A stretch of DNA of 64,000 nt from Numida meleagris. Lineage: Eukaryota; Chordata; Aves; Galliformes; Numididae. Both the position numbers and the translations under genes were made by a program. The notes below the pieces were generated by a model. That model made no database searches, had not been told where the DNA came from, and saw only the letters and a list, made by a program, of their open reading frames with translations. The stretch is taken from the NCBI RefSeq assembly GCF_002078875.1, contig NC_034419.1, forward strand, positions 18,291,516-18,355,515. The letters run 5' to 3'. Positions 1-15,039 of the stretch are shown here, piece by piece. Each line of letters begins with the position of its first letter. Position 1 is the first letter of the stretch.

Positions 1-3000
1 GGAAAGTCTATTTTGAAAAGAACACTCAGGTCTGCAACTAATTTCCACAGAAAATAGATCCACTATCCGTCCTCTTCTGGTATTGATTTTGAACACAACA
101 ATTTCTCTAGTGAAGACATTGGAGCAAGGAATCTGGTCTGCACAACAAACCATGGTGGAGCGATGGATTTAACAACTTATCTGTCAACCAATTCATTAAT
201 TTCCTCATAAAGAAATTCCTGATTTTCAAGCATGCTTTAAGGAAGCAATTCTGCCTCAGCGATCCTGAGAAGAGGTGCTTAATGGTCAGGTAGTTACCCA
301 AGACACTGTGCATAGTTTTGTTCTTCATTTCCCCAAGCACGAGTTAAACCTTACTGAGAGATAAGAGGAAAATCATAATAAAAGCATCTTCTACAGCACA
401 TCTGCCACCCCATGCAGCTAAACATTGAATTGCAAAACCTGTATCATCTGCTCTCCGATACAGCGTTCTATGTCAATAAAGTAGCAGGTTATAAATAAGT
501 AACCATGTGCAATGGCCAGAAGCACTCCCGTGTTCCTGCAATCTGCTAGAATTACTGCTCTGGCTGCATGTGATGGCATAACACTTTGGCTTTATTCTAG
601 CCTACGTATACACTAATTCCTTCTGCTTCCAGGAACAGAAGGAGTGTCATCCAACATCACGTTTTCTAAGGCTGCAGCACCCTGCCCCAGCACAGCCATA
701 ACCCAGCGCCTTGCTTTCTGCCAGGTGCTCCCAAAGCACACATAAGTTGTGCCTGCACCTCACTGCATCGCACTCCTCTGTGCTGTGCCCTTACCACCAC
801 TACTGACCTGCCCAGGGGAGGTGAAGGGAGCAGCATCTCCTGGGCTTTCACAAAGGAAAAGAGGAGAAAAAGATATATATATATATATATTTAAAACACA
901 AATCAGTATCTATTGTGTTCTCCCCACGCAATGTTTTAAGAGGGAAGGGTGGTCACACAGAGCCAGCTTTGAGGACAGCTGAGCACCACAGACTAGAGAA
1001 AAACAACTATTTTTCACAGATGGCCAAATACTGTTTGCAAAGAATGTTTTGAGCCACAAGGTTGATTTTGATCTTGATGTTTCTTTAGTCTTCAAAGAGA
1101 AATACCTATGGGTATATGCTAGTGCACTTAGAATAAGCATAGGCTCATGAATACCGGTTTATAAATATTCAGTTTAAACACTGTGACATCTCAGCACAGC
1201 TCACCTTACCTCTGCTCTCATCCTCTCACCCCACAGGACCTGCTGATACTGGTAAGCGTACACCACAAAAAGCCAACCAGCACTGCTAGAGAACAGCTCC
1301 AAGCAGTGCTTCAAGGCTGCAGGCACACCAGCAGCACTTTGCTCTGCACCTTTTATACCCACCAGCTGACACCCAACACCTCATCACTCACATGGCCTCT
1401 TCGCACCTGTTTTTCTGCCCCCGGAGGTGTGAGGCCATGTTACCAGCTGCCATGAAAAGAAAACTTAGGATTTATTGCCCAATACCTGCAGAACACCGGG
1501 ACAGAAAAGCTGAGGAGACCTGAAGGTGATGGGTGGGAAACGCTCCATCCTGCCCCAGTCTGCACAACTCAGCCGGTCTGAGGCTGAAGTTTGTTGAACT
1601 GCTCCGAGTCATTTCTCCTCTGGAAGTTGGTGGCTTGTTTTTGAGTCCACGTACAATTCTGCTGATGAGTTAAGGCTGTGCTGTGCAATCACGTTGATAA
1701 GGCGGCTGTGGTTTTCTGATGGTGATGGGCATTTAAAGGCAGCTGTGTGGGGGAGGCAGGGAGAGACCAAGGGTGTGAGCAGCAAACCCCTTCCAGCTGA
1801 AGTTATCAGCAGCCTGGGAGGAAACCACAAGGATGGTTACTGGAAAAAATAACTATTATCTATTAAAGTCATTTCACAGCAAAAAAGGAAACCTGAAAAA
1901 GTGATTCTTGAACGCGTAACGCTTCACCTAAGCTTCCCATTAAGAATTTCCTGTGGTGTGCAAAATTAATTTTGATTTATCTTCTACAATGCTGTTTTTA
2001 AAAACAACTGAAGAACAGAGGGGGGTGCATAATTTCATTTTTAAAACTCCATTTCAGGCCAGAACTCGCTACCTTTGAAAGGCTGTTCACATTCGTGTTC
2101 TCCTTAAGTTCTGCAAAGGCCTGCGTTACCTTAAACGTCACCCTCCCAAAGCGTCTGTAAATCTGCTACATCACACCAAGCTGAATTTGCAGCCCCCTCA
2201 CTATTAGTTTGCAGAATGGTGATATCAAATATTTTCTCTGCTTTGCGAGACCTTAAAAGCAAGTTTGCAAAATGACGGTCCATTAACATTAGCAAGTCCC
2301 TAAGAACATGTGTCTGTTTTCCACACAATGCTGCTTTTGAAGTGGGGGATACGTGCCAGCAGGAATCAGTCTCTAAATAAAAAAAGAAGGAAAATATTAG
2401 TAAAAACTGCATTTGTGCATACATAATATAGTTTTTGCAGTCAGGAGCCATAAGGAGCTGCAGAAGCCTGACTCACAGTTGTAATTAAAATGTTCTGTAA
2501 TGGTAGTAATTACCACATCAGGTAAAGCACAATGCATTACAGCACAAGCCTACAATATAATTGTTATTTAAAAGTTTCCAAGTTTGTCATTTTTTGCAGA
2601 TTTTAAGTAACCCCTTCCCACTTGTGGAGGACGGATGCAGTAAAGCAGCTCCCAGCCCGGGGGCAGGACTTCTGCAGGGGCAGGACTTCTGCTCCCTTTG
2701 CTGCCCCTACACCCAGAGTCCTCAGCAATGACTGCAGGGAACAGACCAACAGTGCAGCATACAAAATAAAATCTTTGGAAGAGAATGCGTTGCAAGAACC
2801 AAAGTGACCAAGCTAAGATCCACCACGGCACAGCTGGACGTTGGTAACAGCCGTGAGCAGTTCAGGTGGTGCCAGGAGGAAGGAGCTGCGGGCAGCCTCG
2901 CTCACTGCGCTCCTTCACTGCCCATCTCCTCCTCCAGATGCAAACAAACTCTCTAAACTTCTGGAAAGCAACTCAGAATATTCCAGCTGCTACCGCAAGG

Positions 3001-6000
3001 TTAAAGCCCCTTCCCTTTGCAAACAGGTTTGAGGCATGTGACTTGAGGTGCACTAAGCTATTTTGGGGATGGAGAGGTGTTGGGAGCTCCATCAGAGCAT
3101 CGTAACACAAAGCATCAGATGATCACTGCAGACCAGAGCTCTGCGTTTTGGAGATGCTGCGGAGCCTCCCACCCGCGCTGCCTCCTGACCCTCTGCTTTC
3201 AGCACACGAGCTGACAAAAGCTTGTAGCAAGCAGGGCGGTGATTCTCTGCTCGCAGCATCCTTTTACTGCCCATTTTTAGTGGTACAGAACATGAACAAT
3301 CCCTCTTTTCTTGTATCAAAGCCTGATGGCGCCCCTGGAAACCACTAACCCATACCACCTCCCTCCATCTTCCCCAGCTTCAATGGGCGATTTGCAAGCA
3401 AAATGCACCCTTTCACTGGGGAATGGGATGATAGAGATGATGGATGCTTTCTAGAGTTAATTTTAGATGTGTCCATAAACATTCCCCAAAGAGCTTATCA
3501 CAGCTGATGAGAAGTTTTGAAAAGCCAACTGCTGTTGACTGAAAATATCTGACGATTTCTGTTTCAAGTGCGCTGTACAGAAGGAATTATTTATATTTGA
3601 ACAGCACTTTCCTGTGATCATGAAATATACATATTTGTCATAGTTAGCGCTGGGACCAGCGATGCCGGCACCGTTAATGAGCTTTTATTAAGAAATCCTC
3701 TTCCAGTCTCTCTCAATTCCTGTCCCTTCCTCCCAGGAGGCAGCGTGTGGCTCCCGATGCTTGTCTGGCACGGTTTACTTCCCCTGCACGCTAAGACAGT
3801 TACATCACTGCACCAAATTCAGGGCAAGACCGAGGCATCGCCGCCTGCTTCCCGCTCCCTGAGCTAAGGGCTGTGCAGTGAGCTGGGTGTTCCCAAAGGC
3901 AGAGGGTTTCAGCCCCGTGTTCCTCCTCCCCACACTAACTTGAAAGCCACCTCTGAATGTTTGGGGCATTTTTATATTTCAAAAGTGATTGTTTGTATCC
4001 ATCTCAAAATAAAGCGATCCTAGCGATGTGAAATGAGACAAGCTCAGAGTCTGATGTTGACAAAGAGAAGGAGAAACAGATGCATGTTAGAAATATTCTT
4101 GCTCATAACGGTGCTTGGCTTTCTAAGAGCGAAGCAAAAGTGACAAACCATCAGCACGATGCTGAAAAACGTTCTTGAGCCCTTCCCCCAACAGTCCTTA
4201 TGTTTGCAGAAGGAAAAGGAAAGCACAGGGGCAGGTAAAGGCACGAAGGGGCAGCCCTTGGCTTCCAGGGCTCCGGGGCCAGGCTGGGCCCTGCTGGCTG
4301 CTGAAACAATGCTATTATCCGGGAGGAAGAAACACACGTATTTAATGCCCAGCACTCTGAATTTTATGGTGCCTTTAACCATTCGTTTCCTTGCTTTTAG
4401 TGGTTGGGCATGGTAAGTAACGCGAAAGGCATGAGTGCTGCTGTCACTTAGCAACCTAAAATGAGTTTTGGAACAAAGATCTTTATTTCTGGAACCACTG
4501 AACAGCAGCTGGTGATGAGGATGGAGGAGCACGGGGTGGCAGGCTGAGCCCTCACTGACCCAGTGCTGACACAGGGGCGCACCAAGAGAAGCCCCTGTGC
4601 ACACACACAGCCCAGCAGGTCCGGCCTGCACCGCTGGCCAGGTGGGAGCCAGGAGCCTCTGCTGCCTGCGGGGATCTTCCTCTAGGCCAAACTAGGACGC
4701 ATTTAATTACTGCCAGCTTTAATTACTGTGCCAGCCTCCCAAAGGGCTTTCAACCTAGCTCGATTCTCAAGTCTCATTCCTGTAAGTTCCTTGCCTCTCT
4801 ATCTCGTGTGGTGGCAGCTGCAGGAGCATCTCAACACGTCCACCACGTCCGTTGGAGGACAAATGAAGAACTCACACAGAAATGACCCAGGCTGGGCCTC
4901 GTTAAACTGGAAATTTGTGTGTGAATACTGCCCATTAAAAACCTGATGTTGTTCACTGGCTAGAAACAAATGGCGCTGCATACTACTTGCCTTTTTCTGC
5001 TTGTATCTCCTTGTCACTATGTACATGAGGCCAAATCCTCCAAGTGTGTCCCTGCTCAATCAGGATACCTCGGTGGAAAAGTAGCATGGGTAAGATCGCA
5101 TGGAACGCAAAGAGAAAAATGAAAAAGGGAAATAAGGAGTTTGCAGTGATCATAATAGCTGAGAAGTCAGACTGAATTCTCTTCCTCCAGGAAACACTCA
5201 GGATAACTTCTACCTCTTAATCCCGTTAACCAAACTGAAATTCTTGAAGAAAAATGGGAGAATGCAAAATAAATCCTATTATATGGTAGAGTAAAACATG
5301 CGAATCCAAACTCTGTCTCTCATCAGAGCCTGATATTCTGTTGTTATTACAGCCAAGTTCATCGTACTGCTTTGGAAAAACAATTTTGGCTTATGCATCT
5401 TGAACAATTTCTGCTAAGGACAATCTAAGATATTCCATCTATTACCACTGATATTAAAAAAGCCCAATTTTAAGAAATTCTACCTGGAATAAATTTTACT
5501 TGCAAGCATTAGTTCACTGCATTTTGTCAAGTCTTAATGAAGGTAGATTTTAAGATAAGGTTTCCCACATATAAATGTAGATGCACTTTATAGGTTACCC
5601 AATAATTATTAGGGAGCTCATTTCATTAGGCAACAGCATCAGGAATGAGTTACAGAAAAAAGCGAGGAACATCAGGACAGTGAAAGCAAACAGCACTCCA
5701 CAAACCACACCTGAAGCACAGTGCGAGTGAGCAAAGGTCACTGTCAGAAACTCGAACACATCCATTCCTAAAGGTCATTTTATTCCACTTATTCCAACCA
5801 GATCTTTTTATTAGTATGGTTTTTTACAGGTCAGTCAACTGCTGTAACTGGCGGACTGCTTTGTGACCCGTGGGTTGAAGAACCCTACCCACACGCACAG
5901 ATAAATTAAGACAAGGACAGCTTTCTAGGAATCAGCATTCCTCACCAAAGTGACCCGTTTTAAAATGCACAGCAGAAAGCGGTTTCCCTTACAACATCAC

Positions 6001-9000
6001 TCTGGACATGTGCAAGTTGCCTTTAGTGAAGTTCTCATTAAGTAAGATTCAAACCCCGCTGAAATCAATAGGATCTTTCTATTGACTTTGGTGGGCGTGG
6101 GATAAAGCTCGTGCAGCTGCCACTGTTCTGAAACAGAGAGAAAATGCAGTTTCATTAAAGCAATTGATATTGCTTCAATTATTTTGTCCCACTGTAACTA
6201 CACAGATCCGCAGAGAACTGCTCTCCTTTCCGTCCCCTTTGCATCTTGCACACATTTTCGTGGGTTAAAACGTGTGAAGCAGCGTGTCATCTCACAGGCT
6301 CGGCCAAACTGCAGGCTGGTCCACCCTACAGGCTTCACCGATGTCTCCTGATGCCACTGTTCGAAAACTCCCTAAACATAATGGCTGAAAGGAATCACAG
6401 GTCAAAAATTAGACAGCTTACAATTTATTCTTACCTCCTATTCACTTGTGCCCTTCAAAAGAACTCACCCCTGGGGAGCTGACAAATAAAGATAAATTAC
6501 CCTTCTGCAGCGTTCTTTCTAACTAAGCCATTGTAGTGATTAAATGAACCTTAGAAGCCAAATTCAGCTTTGTTAGCGAAAATTGGGTAGAATTTTTTGC
6601 TTTTTAACAACTACAGAGCTCATAACTTCCTGGTATAAAGGCATGATTTCAAGACATTTTCTTGTTTTAGCATTTTGCAGGAGTTAGCTACGTGTTCATT
6701 TTAACGTACGGCGTGGTATGCACCAAGACAATTTACACGTGTCTCTACGGATAACAATGCCCCTGTGTCTGTACAAGGACATTGCCACGCACGCAGCACT
6801 GAGGTCTCCCTGCCTGAGGGATGAGGAGCAGCACTGCTCACAGCCCCCGCGCTCCAAGAGCAGCTGTGGGCACGAGGGACCTTTTCTGTAAGTTCACATC
6901 AGAGATTCAACCCCTTCTTGAGTTCCTGGAAGCTTGGTGCCTCCCTACGTGGCCCATGGACACCACTGCTACTGCAGCATGGCGCATCATTCCTCTGCAC
7001 AACTGCTTCAAAAAAAAATAATAATAACCCTGATGACCAATTGAAAACACCAAGAAATGAACCAAGGTCTGTCTGGAAAAAGCTCAAACTAGGTGAGCAA
7101 AACCTTTTAGCAACAAGACTGAGAGGTTACTTGATTACACCATATTGCCTTGGTTATTTTCAAGAAAAAAATAGCACAAGAGGCTTCTTCAGCTTGAAAT
7201 GGAGAGGTGCAAGAACCACCAACGAGTGGGTGCCAAAACCAGAGACATTCAGGCAAGAGCACCAAACGAATTCAATCAGCAAGCTGGGAAGCACCGATCT
7301 CACCACCGACACACATTTCTGAAGCAAGACCAGCTGTCCTTCAAGAAATTTGTGTCTTTGCTAACGTAAGTACATGTCCTAGTCCACTTCTGCCAGGGGC
7401 ACTGTGTCAGGAGGAAGGTCGGCCCCTTCTGGACACAGCCAGGGAACAGAGCAGGGAGCAGAGGGAAGGACAAGGGGAGCTGCACCTCTGCTGGGAGCTG
7501 TTGGTGGAGGTACCGTTCTGCCAAGCAGGTGCTGTGCTTGCAGGGAAGCTGGCAAAGGTGCAGGGATAACCGCAGCAGGCGCTGCTATGATGCTGTGTTG
7601 ACGAGATGACGAAGTGAGCAGAATGCGAGCTGCCAGCCGCATCACCAGCAGCGCGTCCTTCAGCCCTGCTCACACACACACTTATTGGAGCGCTCACGGG
7701 AAGACGATCGCTCACCCTCAGGATCCAGGGCCACCCGTGCTTCCAACATCTGGTTCAGATGGATGTGAAACCCAATGCACAGCCCACAGCAGCACGGGGT
7801 CCATCACTTCTGCAGCAAGGGACTTTGGAAGGTTTTGGTGCAGGTTCCAGCATCACAAACAGATACACTTCAATGCAAGAGGAAAAAAAAAAAAAAAACA
7901 CCTCTGTAGACATGTCAATTTTAAGGACAATAAAAAATAGATATTGTTCATCTGCATGCTTCATTAAGAATGAAAATGCAGCAAGGGTTGGGAGCCATGC
8001 CAATAAAACAAGGGGGCTTCTCATATTCCAGAAGAGCAGAATTGTATCCAAGCAGAGAAAAAGAGACGCTGTGCTTGTACTTTGAGGTTGGAGAAAGACG
8101 AGTCTAATTATTCTCCCTTTTAGCCTGAATTTTGTTGCACTCAAGAGATAAAGGTACATAGAGAAAAATACATAAAGGAGCAGATATTAACCCCGCACAC
8201 TTTTGCCCACTGCAATAATTCTTATAACTCATTAGGTTAGCTCCATCTCTCTGTTGCTGGTAATGAGGTTCAGAGTTTGTGTCACTATTGTAATGGGTTA
8301 TTGATCACCTCTCAAAGAACTTCATAGTTTCTGCCATCTGAAAAAAAAAATCCTTGTAATGAATGCTAGTCCTGATGAATTTCATTTTAATTACATACAA
8401 GTCTTGTTGCACTTTTCCAACGCTAAGCTTTCATCTCTCCCCAGTAACAGCTTTATTTTAAGCTCGCCTTCAACAGACGCCTGTGTTGGTCATTTGGGCT
8501 GGGGATTACATTTTTCACCTGTTCGAGGATTCTTGCGAAGAGCTATTTTTTAATCTATATTTTCTAAGAGGGAGCACATGCCTGCGGATGCAGAAATAGG
8601 CTGCACGATGCCGCCAGCTGCAGAGCCGGGCAGCATCCCCCGGCGCCCACCCGTCTGCTCCTGCTTTGAGATCTGCTGTGCCCCAGTTCAGCCCCCAGTG
8701 CCGATGGTTTGTGGCAGGGAGCAGGGCGAGGGGCTGAAGCCACAGCCAGCTGGAGTCCGGGGGACCCTGGTGTCCTTGGAGCTGGAGCAAGATGCTGCAG
8801 CACAGCAGCAGAAATCAATTCAGCACTGCAGGAAGATGGGAACAAGCACAATTACAGCGGGGGGAAATCCCAAACAAAGTTTGCAGGCTCCTCCTTGCTT
8901 CCCAGGAGACTGCAGCTTGCTCTGCTGAAGTGAAGGTTTCCCACTACAACAAGTCAATATTGCTTTATTCTAATTGCATCCAAATATTTATGCCAAACCT

Positions 9001-9787
9001 GTGAGCTGCCAACACGCTGACAATAAGAGGAAAGACAAAAGCTGTTTAACTGTTACAGAATACGCCCAGATGGAATGAGTGAGCGTGCTGGGCAGGGTGG
9101 ATGCACGTTAAGCCAATCGAAAATTATTTTTTTGTCAGCTTAATGGAAGAGCCAAAGGGCTTTTTGCTCTTGAATGCCGCTATGACTCTTCTTATGTTTT
9201 AAAATGCTGCATAATTACATACATAAGCACACTTCATCACGCAGTTCAATTTGGGCCCAGAGCTGGTGGAAAGCAAGCAGGTAGCATGGCTCCCAGACAA
9301 GGCATCGGCTTCGGGCAGGGCTGCAGAAAGCAGCAGGGCGGGAAGAGCCATCATGAGGCAGCACAGACTGATGGCCATGGCAAAACCCGGGGACAGGGAG
9401 GCCTCAGACAGTGCTCCCTGTTGGGGTGCTGGGGGCACACACCGCCAGTGCAGCAGGCACTAAATGGGGCAACTGCTGAGGAACGTGCACCCTGCTAAGA
9501 AGACCGGCACCGGCCGTGCTGAAGGCTCACCCCCTCACGCTCACACTGCTCTGAAGCCAAAGTGCTCCTTTTAAGGCCAAAACTCATAAGGGCAGCCATA
9601 AATACCCAGCCGTGCTTTTCCAGCTGGGGCTGTGGATGTGCTATCCGCCAGAAATAGCACAAGAAAATCCTTTCCATACTTCGTTCCGTCTGGGAGGTTT
9701 TTTGGTGTCTGCCCAACAAGGCAAGACCAGAGACAAGGAGTACCAGCTTATCCACATCAGCGAGATCTCCAGGTCCTTCCTGGCCCC
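1..9787. other. Upstream desert, segment 1: no gene found
   Basis: Both strands were read and no exon with credible splice sites and known protein similarity was seen. An (AT)n microsatellite lies at 873-890 and an A run at about 7880-7896. The longest open frame (4044-4631, - strand, 195 codons) has low-complexity, Cys- and Ser-rich content and no recognisable domain, so it is treated as chance. No tRNA-like B box was noticed. Confidence 0.6.
873..890. repeat. (AT)n microsatellite
   Basis: Nine AT units in a row, followed by a short T run. Confidence 0.95.
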
Positions 9788-9875
9788 ACAGAATCATTAA
9801 GGTCAGGAAAGACTGCTAAGATCATCAAGCCCAACCCTCAGCACATCACCACCGTGCCACTAAACCATGTCCCTT
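9788..9875 (-). mobile_element. CR1-type LINE fragment, short and degraded
   Basis: The + strand shows ACAGAATCATTAAGGT, then AAGATCATCAAGCCCAACC, CACATCACCACCGTGCC and ACTAAACCATGTCCC. These follow in the order of the 3' end of a second bird CR1 subfamily in reverse orientation. Only about 90 bp remain before the similarity stops. It is a noncoding relic. Confidence 0.8.
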
Positions 9876-12800
9876 GCTCCAGGCAGCACTCCCCCGTTGC
9901 ATTTTTTGTGTTAGTTGCTATTCAGCTCAGTAAACACATAGAAGTCCCTTAACCTATTAAATCTGTAAGAGACAAAGGATGTATTTTGTCCAAAAATGTA
10001 ATTTTAGAGACAATTCCTTTTTTTAAAATAGGATAATTGGGATAATTGTTGGCTTAAGTACGTGCCTGACTCGTGCCAAAGGTGGTACAAATCCATTCAT
10101 TCAGAGCAGAGACATCTTTAAATAACACACAGAATCCAGGCCTTACTTCTGCAGTACGAATATTGTGTCAAACAAAAAAAAATGACACAGTTATGGGATC
10201 ACCAAAAAGATCGTGAAGGTGCAGATCTTCCTTAGAAATAGCTATTTTCAAGAAGTCAGACCTCGCTTTTCTGAAGTTATCTGGGTAAGTATTAAAGAAG
10301 TCTGATTTAAAACATTATTTGTTAATTCAAGGTTGTTCAAACTATTATAAAATTTTCAAAGAGGAAGAAGTGAATGGCTTAAAAGCATCTTTTGAAAACT
10401 AAGACATTAGTTGCCTGCAGGATTTTCTTCCCCTAATCAGAGCGCATAGAAGAGTTGTCTTTCTATCTAGTTCACCAGCAGATAAGCTTTAGTTATTAAA
10501 ATATTAAATCAGAGAGAACTGAGATTCCATTCAGAAAAAAAAAAAAGCTCAATTTGCCAAATTGCTACTTTAATAAATTATGTCATGAACGTATTTTGAT
10601 AAAAAGGGCATTATTTAAAGACGAGACCAAGACTAATGATAAATGAGACCCCATTTCAATTCTGTAAGCCTTAATTCAATAAATACAGAAGGAAAAAAAA
10701 TCCTTTTTATTTATTTATTTTTTTAAAAACGTTTGCTTTCAGGAAAGATGCCTGCAATAAGAAATGGTGTTTACTGTACATACAGATCATAATACAATAT
10801 CCACACAGGAACAAACTATCTGGCTGAACAGAGAAACACAGAAGAAGGGAAATCTTTGTAAATCTCCTACCAACCAGGGCTGAGCAAATAATTCATCATG
10901 AATAATTTGGTCAACAAACGCAGCCTTGTTTTATGCTCACGAGTCATTTACAAACCAACTCTGATTTCCTTGCTTTGCTTTTAGCTGTTCGACTTACTGC
11001 GGTAATTTCATTCTCCTGCAAATAAGAACTCCAGAGATGGGTGGTGAGCATTCTCCAACAAAACCACATTTCTGGGTTTTATTTGACTAGGAAAAAAAAA
11101 AAAACAAAAACAGAAGCATTCTTTTTTCCTTTCCTGAGCAGAGGCATTTGCAAACAGAGCTCAGTACCGCTGGGAAAGTGCTTTGCTTGAGCAGCTCATT
11201 GGCAGAGCACTTACTCAGGGCACAGGGCTGTGCTCGGGGCCCACTGTGACCCAATGTTTTCCCCTCTTTCCAGCAATCTACTTTCGTTCAGCAAAACTAC
11301 GAGTTCTCACCTCAATAAAGAGGTATTTATTTTTGATTTTACACGGGTTTTTCCGTGCGCATTATTGCAATCAAATTTAATTCATTCCCTTCTAGTTGAA
11401 CTGGCACTTGTTTCAGGTTGGAGTGTTATCAAATAATAGCCCCTTTCCACTGAAGTGCACAATAAAAGTCCACATCAAGCCCTGCTTAAAGCGACTTTGC
11501 ATTCGCACCACACCACATTGCCATCTCAGAGAAGATGCATACACAGCCACTCTAATGACATCGTTAAACTTTAAATTGGTTGATTCATTTCATGACTACA
11601 TCACCGGAATGAAAACGTCACTTTCTCATAATATTGTTTTAACGATCATCATTGCCCTGTGACTTACTGTTATACTGAATACTAAAACTTAAATGACAGA
11701 GGTCTTCTCATAATTAGCCTATTTACTGATCATTTCATTTTAATCTCAGGCCATGAGTTAAAAGAGGCATCTCTGCAATGCTTCCAGTTTATTTCAATAA
11801 ACTGCATTGTAGGAGGCACATAAATCTCTAGTTTGAGTCCATTTGCTATAACATATAAATAAATGAAACGTTAATAGAACACTTAGGGCGAAAGAAATTA
11901 ATTCTACTTTAATTCTTGATAATTCTTAAGTGCTTGGTTTCCAAAGCCCTGACTTGAGAATATTACAGCGTTTACATCATGCCTTGCAGAAAAGCAGCAC
12001 GGAAAGAATCAACCCAGGAATGGAAGACAGCAAACTACCAGGAACTGGCCAAGGGATGGACAGACTCGGATCGCAGACACACAACAACGAGATGCTCCCA
12101 TCAGGTTACCCATGCTACGCACAACATCCCTGAAGCACCTGATCCAAATAATTTCATCTTTTGGGGCGTAATTCCTGAAACGGCACAAAAATGCTCTGCA
12201 TGAGGTCACACCACGGCCTCGCACAGCAGCTGGAACCTCGTCCAGTCTTTACTAAAAACGCCTTACCTACTGCGCCCTAAAAATAAATCACAACCTTTTT
12301 CACAGCTGGGTGATAACTGTCATCCCATAAACAACCCTTCTAAGTCAGATCTTTTTCCCTCCTCATCATTTCCAGATGAGAAGTCCCCAGGTTTAAAGCA
12401 AAGTTGCTTTAAAAGCATTATTTTGCACTTTATGCTATCCGGTTTCCTCTCAGTTCTATTACCCTAATCAATACTGTCATCTAATTCTCCCCATATCACA
12501 TCAGGTTCTTCTTCGTATTGCCAATTTCACTGGACTCTGTGCCGACTGCAGAGCTGGTGAGCACAAACCCTGACACCACTGCTGTCCCCACCCCCAGGCC
12601 CCGCAGCACACCCCATAGCCCGCTCCATCCCTGTAGCATTAATCCCTGTTGGCTCTACTTCAACAAACGATTTTCTACTGGACAGAGTGTCAGATGCTCT
12701 ACCTAAATCTAGACAGTTCACACCCATCCGTTATCACTGCCTAAGAGATCTTTTATGAAAATGGATATTAAATTAGATTGCAGTACCATAATAACAACAA

Positions 12801-15039
12801 TGCCGTTGTGTTGCTCTCCTGCGTGGCCGCGGCAACTCCTTCAGTCCCTAACTCTGCACTGACCCAAAGCAGCCAGCCGTGCAGCTCCCATTCTGCCTTT
12901 TTAAAAGGAAAGTAACACCTCAGATAACTCTGGGTACAGGGCAACATCTTCTGCAGACATGGGTTCATTAAATTTGCTGGAACGACACACAAACTCATGG
13001 GACAACCCCCCGTAATCCACAGCCACCCAACAGGGCCATGTTAAGCAGACGAGGTCCATCTGCTGCCGTGGGTGATGTAATTTCTATTTGCACTGGGCAG
13101 CCCATCACCATCCTCATGGGCACCTTCAGCCTCAGTGAAGGACGCAGTGAGGACCCATCCTTACCCCCAGTAGGGAGGCTCAGAGCCACGCTCAGCACGC
13201 TCTGTGCATCTCAAAGCAGACAGCCCAGCTTCCAGCTCACATGTCAGCACAGCTCTGGAGAAAAAGGGAACATAGGCACAATGAGAAAGGGATCAGCTAC
13301 AAACTGGGTGAATAACTAGAAACATGTGCAAGAAAATCTGGAAAGCTCTTGACTTGAGGTCGCCACAGGTCAAAAACAAGTGCTATTTAATATGTCTGCT
13401 CTGAGACTACTTCTCACTAAAGCATTAATTTATCACATAAAATCCACTAGTAAGTAACATTTGCAGAGGTCATTCAGTGGAATATCTCTGACCTGAGCCA
13501 TTACTGTACCTATCTGATTTTTCTGTAACAGAATGGTGAGGCTCTGAAGGCACAGGAGGAAAGAAAAGGAGAAGTCAGTACAACAGTGAATAGCTGCAGA
13601 GAAAAAGGAAAATGGTCAATAAAAACATTAACTGGGGCCACACAGCATTGGTGTAGGAAGATGCCTCAGCATCCCCACACCTACCTGTAAACCATTTCTC
13701 AGAGATGGAGCTGCAAAGGAAGCACCATATGGTGAAAAGTCAGGCTGTGACACCCCATTATGCTGAAAGTAAAGCCTTCAAAGCAGATTCATATACTTCA
13801 GGTTCAGCTAAGGCAAGGGAAGCTTAGAGGTCAACCTGGAGGGTACAGACTGGGGCTTTGTAAGCAGTGCTGCAAATCACCAGAGGATTCAGAAAGCCCA
13901 AGGATGCTGACCTCCTGCTGCTATGGGATGGCAGGATCCTGGCTGCACGTTCCATGCTGAGAAATTCGGATGTGCTGGGAGATGCCAGATCCGCAGCGCT
14001 ATCCCAGCAGCCTCACAGATGCTACTTGTTTGGATTTTCTTCCTTACTGAGGAGAGAAAGAAACCAGGAAGCTGCTGGGGAGAGGACTGATGGCCTTGGG
14101 TCCCTCCTGCAGCCTGGAGCATTCCCAGAACAACATGGCATCAAAAAACTGCACGCAGAGGCACAGCCATGCTAAGTATGGGGAAGAGGGTTTTTTTTTC
14201 CCCTAACACTTTCCTCACTCCTAGAAGTTTCCACTGAATTCACAGCACCTGAAATGTAGATCTCCATGAGTATTGACACTACTTGCTCTTGTTGAGAGAG
14301 CTGGAATCAAAGGGCATAGATCCGCTCTTGAAACGCTGGGAGCTGCTTGCTATATCTGAACGGTTATGAAGCAGCCAGGGCAGAGAGCACGATGGAGATA
14401 CTGGGAATACAAATAGCTGAAGGGCAGATCACATGGTGGAATTGCTGGAATAGAGCAATATTACCAAGCCATCCTGCTGAGTTAAAGGTCTAAGAAATAC
14501 ATCTCTATAGGTAGGACATCTTGTCAATGAAAACTGTAAGGAAAGCAGGCACGGATGCTGCCGCTGGCAGGGCAGGGAGGTCACTCTGACCTGGTAACGA
14601 ATGCGTGATGAAATGCCACAGTGACACGTATGCAACTCCTTCCATTTTCATCAGCCAAATTCATACCGATCTCAAGACCGGGCCACCACCTGCCCTTTGG
14701 AACATGCAACAGTATTCCCATGGTTTACAGAAAGTTTCTTGGCCTTAATAAATCTGGTCAAAATCATCACACCAGGACAAATAATCTCAACAGCTCCTGG
14801 AAAACTCCTTAGTGAAGGAGCACAAACTGCTTTCTTTAGCTCCTCTCTTTTCCATCACTTGAAATTCTGAACCCACATCAATTTCTCGTTACTCCTTTTC
14901 TCTTTGTTATTTCCCTCATAACCACCTTCCTTGTGCTCTGAGCCAGGGAAGATTTCTAGCACATGAGGCTGTTTCTTCGCCGTGGCATCCTGAGTTTTTT
15001 AGCCATTTGAGAAAACTCTTGGTAAAGGCTTCATCATCA
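9876..15039. other. Upstream desert, segment 2: no gene found
   Basis: Mixed AT-rich sequence between the two CR1 fragments. Only short homopolymer A runs (about 10536-10547 and 11092-11104) and a T/A-rich patch near 10690-10730 stand out. No supported coding or RNA feature. Confidence 0.6.

Noticed and set aside
4044..4631. 195-codon open frame on the - strand
   Set aside because: No recognisable domain, no splice or start context of note, composition rich in Cys, Ser and low-complexity stretches, and the reverse strand is partly open too. Lengths like this are expected by chance in 64 kb.
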